DNA of 64,000 bases from Haemaphysalis longicornis. Its lineage: Eukaryota > Arthropoda > Arachnida > Ixodida > Ixodidae. The notes under the pieces were generated by a model. The model ran no database searches. It was not told the origin of the DNA and saw only the letters and a program-made list of their open reading frames with translations. Positions 12,011 to 23,121 of the stretch are shown piece by piece. A program made the position numbers and the translations under genes. The stretch covers positions 208,028,794-208,092,793 of the forward strand of contig CM023449.1 of assembly GCA_013339765.2 (NCBI GenBank), given 5' to 3'. Every line of letters begins with the position of its first letter. The stretch's first letter is position 1.

Positions 12011-12014
<4 letters not shown>
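9966..12014. other. GC-rich intergenic stretch without a supported gene
   Basis: Frames at 9790-10311, 10441-10824 and 10508-10942 overlap on both strands and show no domain. Short CA/TG runs occur near 10291-10302 and 11808-11820. No repeat shared with the rest of the window was noticed. Confidence 0.45.
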
Positions 12015-12075
<61 letters not shown>

Positions 12076-12088
12076 ATATATATATATA

Positions 12089-12121
<33 letters not shown>
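12015..12121. repeat. (TA)n microsatellite
   Basis: About 107 bases of almost pure TA with two small interruptions near 12074 and 12089. The apparent YIYIYI-type reading frames over it are artefacts. Other TA arrays lie at 36448-36542 and 48533-48575. Confidence 0.98.
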
Positions 12122-12124
<3 letters not shown>

Positions 12125-12239
12125 ACCCCCGTACTCATGGGAGAGTTGATGAAAGGACGGAGTACAGGAGACACATATAGGGTTTCTGGAGGACGCATAC
12201 GAGGAATCCCCGGGTACTGCCGCGCTTCATAAGAGTTGG

Positions 12240-12890
12240 AAGTTTACTACGAAGGGCATCAGACCAGGGGACGCCAACTAGCGGGAGTTATTTGCAGCAT
12301 GCCGAGAGGCGGTATTTCGGACGTTGCGTTGAAAGAAGCCACGGATAGTGTGAATGGGGAATAACTGAGCCCCTTGAAATTCGCGGACGACGTCGCACGG
12401 TTCAGTGGTTCGGGAAGGATCTTCAAGGAATGCTCGACGAAATGTACTCAGAAAACCATGCCGTAAGGTTCAAAATAAACGTGAATAAGAACGCGTACTG
12501 TTAAATAGACCCAGGCAAGGAAACACTACAACAGGTGGGCGAAGTTGTGAGCGCGAGTAGATTCCCAAGGGCGTGGCAAAAACATGGAAGAATCACAGGT
12601 GTTGGAGAGCACTAGGCAAACACTCTGAATTAATGGACAGTAGGGTATCTCTGCAAATAAAAAGAAAGGTACACAAAACATGCGTACTCCCGCTGATGAT
12701 TAATGGCGCAGAAACTTGGGGACTTACACCCAAACTTGGAGACTCACCCTCAAAGAATGGTCAGGTTAGCCGAAGGATTACTGGGAAGAGCTATGGGAGT
12801 AACCGTAAGGGATGGGAAACGAGCGTATTCGATTTGGAAGCAAAAGGGGGGGGGGGGGGGGTATACTATAGCTCAAATTAAGGGGAAATA
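12240..12890 (+). pseudogene. RTE-type LINE reverse transcriptase remnant
   Basis: Although broken by stops, the plus strand retains the order seen in RTE-clade LINEs: LKFADDVARFSGSGKDL near 12375-12425 (motif C, with FADD in place of YADD), a KINVNKN segment, CVLPLMINGAETWGL near 12691-12725 matching the RTE block VLP-x-L-x-YGAETW, and QRMVRLAEGLLGRAMGVTVRD (split over 12755-12815) matching the block before the RTE C-terminus. A run of about 16 G at 12846-12861 interrupts the copy. The 5' part is missing. It is an inactive fossil, useful because RTE elements mobilise tRNA SINEs in other animals. Confidence 0.8.
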
Positions 12891-12899
12891 GCCGAACAC

Positions 12900-13080
12900 A
12901 TATGCGGAGAGCGAGCGTTTCCGCACTTGTTTTCCCCCTCTGGAATCCGGTCCCGGAGCGTCGAGTAACACGCATGAAAGCTGCAAGACCGATTTTGGAG
13001 AGGGACAAAAAAGCTGGCGGAACGCGCCTCCCCGCGTATGCGTTTGGCCATGAAGGAGAGGACTTGGGCCGCGCACGTAA
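12900..13080 (+). repeat. Dispersed repeat B, copy 1
   Basis: It matches 46005-46206 in the same orientation. Shared blocks are AACACGCATG near 12969, CCGATTTTGGAGAGGGA near 12988 and TGTTTGGCC-like sequence near 13042. It directly follows the RTE remnant, so it either inserted there or marks the end of that copy. The family is not recognised. Confidence 0.6.
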
Positions 13081-13225
13081 AGGGGAGAACCGACAACCGG
13101 TGGACAACAGAGAGACGTGCCTGGCGACCGAGGGACGAGACTACAAGTCAAAGACCGATAACTGGATGGAGAGATATGACCATGAAATCTGGTGCCAAAT
13201 AATGGATTCGGGCAGACAGGCGCAG

Positions 13226-13540
13226 CTATACTCGGTTACAACTTGAGAACGGCAACGGAAGTTGCCGCTGTGCCTCATCACCGCAGCCGGATGTTAGTCC
13301 GCGCGGCGCGTTACTGGGAATATTTTGAACAAGGCACGAGCCGTTTCCCTGATTCTGTGGACTTAATACGCCTATAAACTACTGCAGCGACTACAAACAA
13401 ATGACGCAAGAAGAGGCAGACGATATCACGTATTCATAGCAATCTCCTTTCTAAACGCGCACGCTCGTTGACATCCGGGTCCGTGGCTTAGGCCGAGTGA
13501 TACCGTACATGAGCTATTGCCGTTCCTAACTTGTTCCTGA
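13226..13540 (+). repeat. Dispersed repeat C, copy 1
   Basis: About 315 bases that correspond, in opposite orientation, to 49620-49935. Shared segments include ACTGGGAATATTTTGAACA near 13312, GACATCCGGGT near 13471 and a terminal block like AGTGATACCG...ATGAGCTATTGC near 13496-13520. There is no coding potential. The family is not recognised. Confidence 0.75.
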
Positions 13541-15768
13541 CTATAGTTGGAAGTCAACTTAAAGACAGGCCTCAATTTTGCAAGGAAGCAAGCAAGCAAG
13601 CTAGCGCCAGGGCATGTGCGTGCGTGCCTGAGTGCGTGTAACCGATGGTACAGCCCAGAAATGATAACAAAAACATGCGTTCAGAGACAAGGAACAGGTG
13701 TTTGAATCTGAGGAAATAACTAATAAAACTGCGGGTGTCGATTATTAAGGTAAGCGTTATTTTTAAAGCGTTAAACTCTTCAATGTCCCTAAGTGACGCT
13801 GGTGTTTACTTGCGCTTGAGTGCGCCCAAAACGAACAATAATGCTTCCTTTTAATCAACGTCGACATCCAAACCGGAATATCTTGCTCCATGGTGAGAGC
13901 GTAAGCGCGCGTCCTTTGCGGGCTATTGCAAATGAATCTACACCAAAGCACGACTCGCATCGATCCCTTACTTTAACACATGTGTACGTACGCGGCGAAA
14001 GCCGACCCAGCTTCCTAGTGCAAAAAGAAAGAAACAAAAGTAGGTCCCCCAGCCGCAGTACGGCTTCTTCGCACGATTACGGGACGCCCGTTTCCGCCAT
14101 CCACTAAGAAAACGAAGACCTACGCGTGCTTTAACATCGAGCGCTGTTATTGGTCTACTCACTTGAATAAACATTCGTTGTCTAGTAGAAACGACCGGAA
14201 GCCGGCTAAAAGTCCTATTGCCGTTGTCTCGCGCCACGACCATTAAAAGGCTGGTACTATACGAGCGGGTGTGAATATTGTGCGATCAATTTATTAGCTC
14301 CCATTATACGTTTTCTTTTTCTTTACTTTCTCGGTCATGAATTCGTACGCATCGCGAGAAAGCTGCGTTAGAAACAGCCGTTTTCTTCGAGCTTCTTTTT
14401 TTTACGCACGACTTGGGAACGGCGACAGCAAACACGCCCTGGAGTCAGCGGATACCGAATGGTCTGCGCAAATTGTGCACGAACAAAGCAAAAAAAAGTC
14501 GATAATGGCTGTACGATAGGTAAACACGAAACTCGAGGAGACGGATATAGCGTAAAATCACACTCTCACGAGGCGGGAGTTAAAAGCGCCTGGAGATTTC
14601 TCTTTTTAGCTTAAGGTAAGGCCCTGGAGCTCTTTCTGCGCGGCGTCGTGAAGGCGAGCATTGTGTCAGTTCAACTACGCATTCCAGTTTAAAATAAAAG
14701 TGCGGCAAATCAGCTGGGAAGCCCTTCAAGCGCAGAAGAGCTCGCCTTCTTCTTGTCCCAAGGAAACGGTATGCTCATTGGTGACCAAGTGGTGACTGAA
14801 ATTTAGTGGCAAAGGCATTTACCGTATAGTACACGACAATAACATACGTTACCGCACACGTGATCAATCGGTACAGCTTCTGTGGGTACAGCTTCGGTCA
14901 ATACACACATCGTGGACCTATATATATGGCTAAAGCGTTACGGTGCGCGAAAGAGTTCGCATGTTAGACGAGTAACGATCCAGTAACCAGTAAGTAACGA
15001 TCAAGCCTCCACAACGAATATATCCAAATATAATCATACAAAGGAACCCTAGTGCACGCCATCCCATGAACCCTTCTAAGCCACATCTTTGCGCTTAATC
15101 ATAATCGCGTATTTCCATACCCCGCCATATTGGAGTTAGGACGTTCCAAGCACGACATCATCTTCGCGACGTGCCTTCACCTTCTAATAACTGCGAAAAC
15201 CTCTCATCGGAGTAGTCGCATGGGCGACATTAGGACAAACAGTGGTACGGGAATACTCAGTAGGTTTCCCACAGGTCGCGTGCCGGCCTATAAGGCCGGT
15301 CAGCGCTTACGCCTTCCCGGACCTTAGTGAAACGCTTTTGAACCAACAGCCTCTGTTCCATCGCATTTAACGAACAGCCAGGACCCCAGGCCAGGCCCTG
15401 TCACTGTATCGAAGCATGCTGCATAGTGCAAGGTATCCAGCGGTGTCTTGTGGTACGTCTGTCACCTGCCTGCGGAGGGGAGAAACTTGCGTTCCTGGCA
15501 TTGCTGCAATGTTCTGGATTTGTCTGCCTCGTCGGTACCAAAGCAAAGCCGGAAAGCACTGAATTGGGCGCGACAGCACCACGCGACAAGTACGCCGCCG
15601 AAACCTGGGCAACAGCACCCCGTCCCCGCCCGAACATGAACTGGATTGGTATAGAAGCGAGCAACAGCAACAAAAAAAAAAAAAAAAAATTAGGCCGTTC
15701 CACTCAATGTGAAAGCTGTCGGAAGTGACGAGCAATGATTCGCCATAATGGGCTGTGGCGCCGTTATC
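13541..15768. other. No supported feature
   Basis: A short AAGC run sits near 13582-13602. The remaining sequence shows no domain, and every frame is under about 125 codons. Confidence 0.45.
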
Positions 15769-16222
15769 CGCTCACTGCTACCACCCAATTCAAATTTCCC
15801 GCCTTCGCAGTGCTCGCGCGCCCCCTGCCTTAAACTGCGTTTTCCTGTTGTTTTTGTGCTTGCTTTTCCTCCCACACGTGCCGGCGTTGCACTGCCACAC
15901 TTTTTCGCTTACTATCGTAAAAACCAACTCAACGAGCGTTCCTAACTGAATGAACGCGGGCACTGCCGCTTAATTACGTATATCGTGCCTCAAATGTATC
16001 TACAGTTTTCTTTACGCTAAACAACTTGGAGATGTATGACAAGTAATTACAGCGGTTCATGAGTATCGAACGCTTATGACTATATAAATCGCTTCGCTTT
16101 CGATGCCTCTGGGTTATGCCGCGACGACACCCGCTACGTACGACGGAACGCTGCGTGGCTCTACATAGGTTTAGCGAGCTACGACGACAAGGCGAGCCCC
16201 TAAAGTGCTCTGCACTTAAAAC
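15769..16222 (+). repeat. Retroposon-like repeat D, copy 1 (with internal TATA motif and 3' hairpin)
   Basis: It is collinear with 28155-28610. Landmarks are AATTTCCCGCCTTCGCAG-like sequence near 15794, ACGTGCCGGCGT near 15875, ACAGTTTTCTTT near 16000, CTATATAAA at 16080-16088 and a stretch of ACGACGG near 16140. It ends in AAGTGC-TCT-GCACTT (16202-16217), a 6-bp stem, followed by a short A run. The other copy ends in a long poly(A), so the family spreads through RNA. The CTATATAAA box would be a polymerase II core promoter if the element carries one. Confidence 0.7.
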
Positions 16223-16552
16223 CAACTGCGCAGTTTAGCATGATTGCCCGAGGCTGCGCCCACCGCGATGGGTGAAAGGAGGAGCGAGTTGCTCCAGTGT
16301 CGCTTCTGAATGACGACAGAGGGCGTAGCCTGTCCGACGATTAAAACTATTTCGAAGATGGTATACCTCACATTAACATCGTACTGCCAAAGACGCCTTC
16401 CTTCAGTGTGATTCACTTTCAACCTTGTGTGGATGCGGTTTGTTACAAGGTATCAGGCGTGATTTCACATATGTTAACGTTACGTGGAGCCACACAAGCT
16501 ATTACACCAAACACAACGAGTCGCTTGCTCTCATATCCACCTTCTCTTCGTA

Positions 16553-16600
16553 GCTCAGTCGGCATGGTATCCGACTGGGAATCATTCAAGCACTCAACCT
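16553..16600 (+). other. tRNA-like fragment (A-box half only)
   Basis: CGTAGCTCAGTCGGCATGG near 16553-16571 matches the D-arm and A box of tRNAs well, and CCGACTGGGAATCATTC resembles an anticodon arm. No B box (GGTTCGANNCC) follows at the right distance and the acceptor stem cannot form, so it is a SINE head or tRNA pseudogene fragment, not a tRNA gene. Confidence 0.45.
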
Positions 16601-17096
16601 TTTGTTTCTCTTTAGCAACGTATCGAGTAGAAGTGACCAAGTGTCATGTCAGTTTTCTCACGTATAGAAACGTGACAATAGGCGACGCTTAAAAAGCTCG
16701 ACAAGCACTATTTGATGTGGCAAAGCCTTCTGCCGTGGCGGTCTAATGCCAATATCGCCCAATCACGTGCAAGAACACTTTCTGCTGTCGCGAAAATAAG
16801 GTATACCTAGACTTGTGTCTGCACTTGGAGGCGAGGTCGTAAATACGGACGTGGACTTCTCAAGTTGTTGCAAATGAAGTTAAATCAAATCCAAACTCCA
16901 TTTTTCTCGAAGGAAAACGAAGACCTACGCCGCATGATTAAACGTCTCGCACTGTATCAAAGCGCCTTACATAATTTCCATTCTGGAAGCCTATAACTTC
17001 CGCACAAAAGCCGGCTACCCTATTGCAGCCCGTTCCAGCACTGTAAATGTTGCTTGATCAACTGGAAATCCATTGGGCGTAGTCTGAGTTCGCTGT

Positions 17097-17250
17097 ATTA
17101 CGGGGTTTAACGCGCCGGTGCTACACATAGGCTATGGGGGGCTCCGCAGCGGAGGGGGCTCCAGATTAATTGTGACCCCCTGGGGATAGTTAGAGTTCTC
17201 CGAAATCTCGACACAGGGCCTTTTCCCCTTTCGCCCTCGACAAGCGGTAT
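17097..17250 (-). mobile_element. Ruka-like SINE, truncated
   Basis: The body and tail of the SINE are present (GATTAATTGTGACCCCCTGG near 17163, CTCCGAAATCTCG near 17196), but the tRNA head is missing because the match stops at about 17250, where LINE sequence begins. It carries a local expansion (GGCTCCGCAGCGGAGGGGGCT, in part, near 17141-17160). Confidence 0.8.
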
Positions 17251-17256
17251 TATAAA

Positions 17257-17661
17257 GACTCCACAGCAGTGTACACTGATGCCGCCCCATACCAGCGTTA
17301 CCGAGGAGCAGAGGTTGCAGTGGTCACCTCAAGGAATCAACCACTCACCAGTCTCACAATCAAGACCGGTTCCATCCAGGAAGCGGAAGAAGTGGCGATT
17401 GCCTTGGCCATAACAGAAACCACCGCGATTACGATAATCACCGACTGTCAAGAGGCACGCAGAAGCTACGCGGCTGGAGCAGTTTCTTCAACAGCACTGC
17501 GCCTCCTGAGCAAAACCCCTCCCTCTCGCACGGTCAGAATCGTCTGGACCCCTGCCCACTCCGATCTCCCGGGAAACGACACAGCCCACGCATTGGACCG
17601 CGCTCTCACCAACCGGGCCCCAGAGGAGGAGCACAGTCCAACGCCGATTGAGACCTTCTAG
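17257..17661 (+). pseudogene. LINE RNase H domain
   Basis: The frame shows the four acidic catalytic positions of RNase HI in order: VYTDAA with the first Asp, IQEAEEVAIALAI with the Glu, ITIITDCQEA with the second Asp, and IVWTPAHSDLPGNDTAH with the His/Asp block. The frame stops at TAG 17659-17661, but LINE-like sequence continues in the same frame (EITQYYRLGRRTFPPAQRG), so the stop looks like a point mutation. There is no authentic start here; the first ATG, at 17269, is internal to the ancestral protein. The domain would remove the RNA strand after reverse transcription. Confidence 0.85.
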
Positions 17662-17742
17662 GAAATAACCCAATATTACAGATTAGGGAGAAGGACCTTT
17701 CCCCCCGCCCAACGCGGTTTGTCTAAAATGCAGGAAAACACA

Positions 17743-18530
17743 TTAAAGGGACCCTGCAACACTCTTTGAGCAGTGCAAGTAAACCTGCGCAACGTTTAGA
17801 TTACACTGCCAGGAATACCTGAGCCAAATATTACACGTGCACGTGAAGCGGTGAGCGCGCAAATCGATCTGAAAGACGCGGAAAAACAAACCGCTCTCTC
17901 TTCAGTTGTCCTCATTATGCATGGCCTGAGGGACGTCACATAGGCCATGGCTGCCCGATCGGCTGTCACTGGTCAACTTCGCGGGGTAGATTCTCCCATT
18001 TCCGTCGTCGTCATCGCTGTGTACGAACCTCTTCTATGCCTGAACCTGTAGGCACAGTTTTGCCGTTTCTTTTGTGTTTTGAGTGCGCGCGGAGTTTGAG
18101 TGATGAGCTTAATACGTCCCTTTCAACGGGACCACTCGACTACAAACGTTTATTGCTTCAAAAACGCCCTACCAGCCCGAGCGCGCACTTGCGAGCAGGC
18201 ACCCATGCCTGCTTTTTTGTGGCACCAGACCGGAAATAAGCCCCTCCGAGTTGCGGAGAAAAGGAGAAAACTACCCGGCATGTGATATATCGAAGGCCGC
18301 CGAAGAGAACGCCCGCGAGCCGGCCCCCCTCTCCGGGAGAGAGCGCGCAGCTTCGTCGCGTTGCCCGCGGTCGAGTTGAGAGGGAACGATATGCGCGATT
18401 TCTCATCGCGCGTAGTTTCGTTAATTGTGAACGGATTTCATAATTCTTGCGGAGGAGATTTCTGGGACATAGACTTTATCCCAAAATACATTACTAGTAG
18501 TCGATGGCAAGTGTTGCAGGGTCCCTTTAA
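17743..18530. mobile_element. TTAA-flanked miniature transposon (MITE-2) inserted in LINE
   Basis: A 788-bp segment with perfect 21-bp inverted ends (17743-17763 and 18510-18530) that begin TTAAAGGGACCCTGCAACAC. TTAA is present at both ends. Discounting the element and one TTAA brings the upstream and downstream LINE sequence back into one reading frame, so the TTAA is the target-site duplication and the LINE was older than the insertion. No transposase frame is present inside. CpG-rich sequence lies near 18290-18380. Confidence 0.92.
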
Positions 18531-18700
18531 GACGAATTCAAACAAGCACGTTCCCAAATCCAGTACGACTAGATCATCTACTCCCCACACAATACTCCCC
18601 GGAGTGTGGGTTTTGCGGCAATTCAGGCACGGTCTACCGCATCGCCTGGGAGTGCGACAGAAACCCCGACCTTCCCCCATTCCCAACCCTTCCCGTGAGC
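18531..18700 (+). pseudogene. LINE C-terminal zinc motif (downstream half of split LINE)
   Basis: In the frame continuing from the RNase H part, the sequence reads RIQTSTFPNP, then ECGFCGNSGTVYRIAWEC, a C-x2-C-x7-x-C type motif in which the usual histidine is replaced by Arg (YRIAWEC against the common YHI-x-WEC), followed by a proline-rich end. The degraded copy at 26338-26400 keeps the His (LHHVVWEC), which supports loss of the zinc ligand here. Confidence 0.75.
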
Positions 18701-18832
18701 AGTAGGAGAGCATGTTGCCCAGCTCGAGCCTCGATGACCAACCAGATGATCTTGGTTGACCGAGCGGACAGAGCCAGGACTGCCCCCATGGACTTCCGGA
18801 TAGGAAGCCACCCCACAATTTATTTTTGCGCA

Positions 18833-18838
<6 letters not shown>

Positions 18839-18873
<35 letters not shown>

Positions 18874-18888
18874 CCCCCCCCCCCCCCT
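18839..18888. repeat. (CT)n microsatellite followed by poly(C)
   Basis: About 33 bases of CT, then about 15 C. It starts directly at the 3' end of the RNase H LINE, as does the CT array after the second copy at 26555. Confidence 0.97.
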
Positions 18889-18907
18889 TACGCCCCCATA
18901 TGAAAAG

Positions 18908-18985
18908 AAGCCACCGCGGACGGGATCGGACCCGCGTCCCTCGGCTAAAACAGCGCGACGCCCTAGCCACAGTGGAGGACTCCAT
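18908..18985 (-). mobile_element. SINE head fragment (tRNA-like)
   Basis: Read on the minus strand, the stretch contains a B-box-like sequence (GGGTCCGATCCCGTCC) and an A-box-like TGGCTAGGGCGTCGCGCTG, matching the heads of the Ruka copies at 9870-9953 and 40870-40942. No Ruka body follows, so this is a fragment or a related SINE. Confidence 0.6.
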
Positions 18986-18989
18986 GCGT

Positions 18990-21900
18990 TTGCATTCTTT
19001 TTAGCACACATTTCTTGAGGAGAGAAAGGAGCCTTCATAAGTTCCGTCTCCCTCGCACAATCTTCCTGCCCGATCTGGCGACAAAGACTCCCGTCTCCTG
19101 CTGCTATCTCTGCGCTGAAGCGTTCAGCCGATCGCGAGCACGTATGTTCTACACAAAGTGTGCCTTCAAAAAGACCGAGAAGCCGGCAATGACTACAGAC
19201 TAGGTTGGCACAGAAATGCACGGACGACGGTGATCGCGTAGAATCACATTCAAATCCAAGCGTGATTCTCTCCGCGCAGCGCTGGTCCACGAGGCGGCAG
19301 CGAACTACACCCGGGCGCTCTTCTTGATCTTAGGACGTTAAAGTAAGGCTCTAGACTCACGCAGAATAGTGAAGGAACGATAGCATTTCTTGAACTCCAT
19401 ATACGAGCTAAATATAGAAATCCTCAAAATTCGCGATAGCAGCACTTCAAACACAAAATCGCAATTCACTGTCCGCGAGCCAGCGCTGATTGTCCATGCC
19501 GAATGGTGACACTCAACGGCTTACTAACTACCAACCATTCCTCACAGCACTCAAAAAGATCGTTCTCGTCTACTCCGCCAGTCGGTATAGCTCAACTTCT
19601 TCCAAAAGTGTCGCTGTGCCTTGAATTTACGACAGAAGCCTCCCTGAGTGCAGTCGCCCAAAAATGAAAGTTGATCATGCGAGCGAGTGGCCTTCAGTAC
19701 AGGGTGCAAAAGCGAACCGGTGCATGCTTCGATGCATGCTCAACTTCATATCAGTGGGACATGCAACCTCGCGCCCTTCGCCCGGATTGCGCATGTCCGA
19801 CGCTTCCAATGGCCGGCGTTAGATCGCACACCCTGTAGTGAAGGCCACACGCTCGCGTACTCACCTTTCATTTTTGGCCGACTGTACATGCTCATTTTCC
19901 TTACGACGTCATTGTGACACACCGACTAAAGGCGTTACGGCGACCCGAAAGGCTCACGTGTTCGGTATACCGAGACATAACGGTCAAGTATCCGCAACCC
20001 AGATATCCAAGCAGAGCCGTACAGAGGAGTTTGAGTGCTGGCTCAGCAATTAACTGAAACGACTTCAACGCTCCTGCTTCATCTTGTTGCACTTCGAATC
20101 ACGTGTCATGCGTGATCCCCTTGACGGGGCGATTACAACACACCGAAGCCGAAGAGGTAACAAGCGCCAAAGTAGCGCAATCAAATCGGCGACCTCAAAG
20201 CTGAAAGCCGAGAACTCAATAGGCTTCCTACGCGTCGAGCACCAGCTACAAGAGCTCTTCGGACCTTAATGAAACTGTTTCACTGCGCCTTCGGGCAAAA
20301 AAAAAACCTAGCGTAGCGAAGGCTCTCCCGAGACTATAGGTCCGGCATGCCGTGTACATGCGCGCACGCAATTGGCAATCCCTTGGTCTGCCAGAGAAGC
20401 TTACGTAAGCCGCCGAATCGAGAAACGGTTGCTAGCAGCCGTTTGTTCGCCACTATATCGTTACGTTGAAGCAAACGACACCACGGACGCCGCGCAAAGC
20501 CCAACGTTCCCTCGTTCAGCGCATATTGCGCCCGCCTGACGCGACAAGCCCTACCTTCGCCGAAATTCCACGCAAACTAATTAAATCAAGCCACGTTATG
20601 CTACACGCACCAGATCCTGTGTAGTCCTACAAATTCTGTATATATGACGCCTGTTTTGGGACCATAAAGGCCGCTCCAGCGCCGGAAGAACGGCTCCTGA
20701 ACTAAATTAGGACCCGCCAAAGTAATATCACTGTTCGCGGCCACGCAATTAAACTGCCCGACGCAAGGCGTTTCCGATTCACAGGCCTTTCTCATGTAAC
20801 CAGCCGCACGAATTCTGCATGCGTATAAACCGTGTAGCGGGCAAACGTGACCTTAATCTAGTCATAGTAAATGCATCAGACAGCTATACGGTTATTGTCA
20901 GAAATCATACGCCACTCACTGAACGTGGAACATTCGTTGGTGTCGAGAAGATGCACGGCTCAACACAAACGTGTTTTTTTTTTTTTTTTCAAGTTTCCGT
21001 TGAAGGCATTTATAATGTGCCAAAAGTTTGTAGCAATCCCAACGCTGGGTTTGAGACGAATGAACCACGTCGGTGGATAAGCAATGACCCGACGGGCAGG
21101 ATCAAACCCCGGATATTTCCTATATTGATTCACATAGATCGCTTGACGCTAAACGCGATAAGGTCCAGCGTACCGAGATTCATTTTCTCGGCCCGACTCG
21201 GCGGGCTGTAGTCCAAAGGAGAACAAGGGATCCCGTATATAGATCACCGAGAGAACTTTGGAATGGAATACACGGTTTGGCATTCAGAGAAGTGATTCCA
21301 CACGGCTCACCACAAAAGAAAGGCGTGAATAAATAAAGAGCGAGTAAACTACGCTCACCGAGGATCCAAGAGTCAGAACACCTCCCCACCTCCTCCCTCA
21401 AAAAAAAAAAAAAGAACGCTACCAGTGCTCTCTCTGCCAACGATCTGATATCTAGAGCAAAAATCGAGCCAGCACACAAGCATGAATACACGATGAATAA
21501 GACAGACAAAAAGAAATACCGCAACCACAAATCTCGCGTGCCCACAGACTTCGACAAATGCATCAAGCGTACAATCGCGTACAAGACGGCACCGGAATTG
21601 GAAGGGACGCGAGAAAATTGCCGTTATAGGAGGCCAATCCGCGAGCCGTCGTCGAGAAGCAAAAAGAAATTACGAAGAAGACCGAGGGCAATGACGGTGG
21701 CGGGAGCAACGTCCAGGATCGAGAATCGCAACGACCAAACAGCTCCGAGCGTCGTTTACCGAGAGCTAGCCGCGGAAGCCGATTTCCTGATCCCTCGCGC
21801 GGCTACGCTCATGAAAGCAACGCCCGGGTAAAGCCACATTCCACCGAGCCGCGCTTTTAGGCCGACGAGCCACGGTCTCCGTGACTCCCAGTTGACTTAA

Positions 21901-22380
21901 CCCCAATTTCCTGCAGACCGCGCGCGCGCGACAACAATGTTCGCACGGCTCCCACCGATCCCCTGGGACGCAATCCAATCTGTTTTCGAGCCCCCTTTCC
22001 CATTCCCGCGCCGATGCGTACATCTTTACATTCACCGCAAATCTCCGCGAACCCCACGCAGGTTTTTTTGACGCCACCCCCTGCCCCCTACTACCTTTCT
22101 TAACAACAGAAATGAGCTTGCCGGTTGGGCCTAAACATTTCAAACAATGCAGATTGTAGGTGCCCCTAGATCCCGTAGTCTCTATTTATCATTGGTGCGA
22201 CAGTTTACTTAACAATGCGCGTGGACTGTTTCAGCGAAAGAGCTGGGAACAGCTCATCTCACTCGAAGTAGAATCGTTTCCGTGGTGCGAACAGCTCACC
22301 GCCCCGCTGCTATGGCAACGAAGGGTCGCGACCTGATTCAAACTGGCGCTCCCGCCTTGTTAAAAGTGCATTAGGAATTT
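18990..22380. other. No supported gene; a few A/T runs and one tRNA-like trace
   Basis: Scattered homopolymers occur (20302-20310, 20973-20988, 21401-21413). Near 21092-21118 a sequence equivalent to GGGGTTTGATCCTGCCC on the minus strand resembles a B box, without a clear A box. Open frames here are short and overlap antisense frames. Confidence 0.4.
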
Positions 22381-22399
22381 GGATACTGCTATGAATGAA

Positions 22400-22860
22400 T
22401 GAAATGCCTTTATTTCCCATAAAGTACACACAGAACATTATGGTGGGATATTGGGAAAGAAGTTCTCAAAGGCAACGTGCCGGGCCTAAGATCCCATTCT
22501 GCAGGAGGATAGGGCAAACACAAACGTCGGTTACATTGTAATTTTTTGCTACAATAGAATAGCCCGCTGTTCCAGGGTTGGCTGCGTTGCTCAAAATAAA
22601 TAACAATCTTGTACGGTAGGCACAAATTATAAATTTTGTGTAACAAGCAACGAGCACTATATCCTTTATATATATATTAAATAGAAGAGGATCTAGTATG
22701 CTTCCTTGCGGAACGCCAACTTTTAATGGTAGAATTTAGGAACAAGTTTTATCACGACTCGATATATGTTACAAAAAACTAATGTAATCAGGTCGAAGAC
22801 TCACCCGAAAGCTAAACGTGTTAGTCCTTGCGGTAAAAGTGCGCGATTTAATCGGAAGCC
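22400..22860 (-). pseudogene. CR1/Jockey-like reverse transcriptase fragment
   Basis: The minus strand encodes GVPQGSILDPLLFNIYIKDI near 22667-22726, the motif B block of CR1- and Jockey-type reverse transcriptases. It is followed by TKFIICAYRTRLLFILSNAA near 22560-22650, where the YADD box has decayed to YRT. Stops and frameshifts break everything upstream. The fragment ends near a GAATGAATGAAATG repeat at 22393-22405, which may be the element's short 3' tail. Confidence 0.75.
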
Positions 22861-23121
22861 TTGCAAACTCCGAGAAAGTACCTAGCATGAGGAAGCGTGC
22901 TTCCAAATTTTTAGAAATAGCTCCTTTTTGTTCAAGGAGGCCGAGTTGTGCTGATCAGTGCTTTCGGAAAATGGATCCGCATTTGGTAAACCATATTTGT
23001 ATATTTGTAAACACGATTTGGTAAACCATTTGGTAAACCTTTAAAGAAAACCAGAGAGACGAGAAATATTTTTCAAGACATTTGGAAAATAGGCAATTTC
23101 GTAATTTCAGTTTTACCTCCT

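Larger units (their letters stand above)
17253..18838 (+). mobile_element. RNase H-bearing LINE, 5'-truncated, split by a TTAA transposon
   Basis: LINE coding sequence occupies 17253-17742 and resumes at 18531-18830. The first part is an RNase H domain, and the second carries a C-terminal zinc motif and a short 3' region. They are separated by the 788-bp element at 17743-18530. A CT microsatellite starts at 18839 immediately after the 3' end. A degenerate copy of the same family lies at 25420-26555. The presence of RNase H places it near the I/R1-type LINEs. Confidence 0.88.

Noticed and set aside
12002..12232. YIYIYI-type reading frames on both strands
   Set aside because: Translation of a TA microsatellite. 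The same applies at 48371-48610.
16553..16625. tRNA gene
   Set aside because: Good A box but no B box or acceptor stem.
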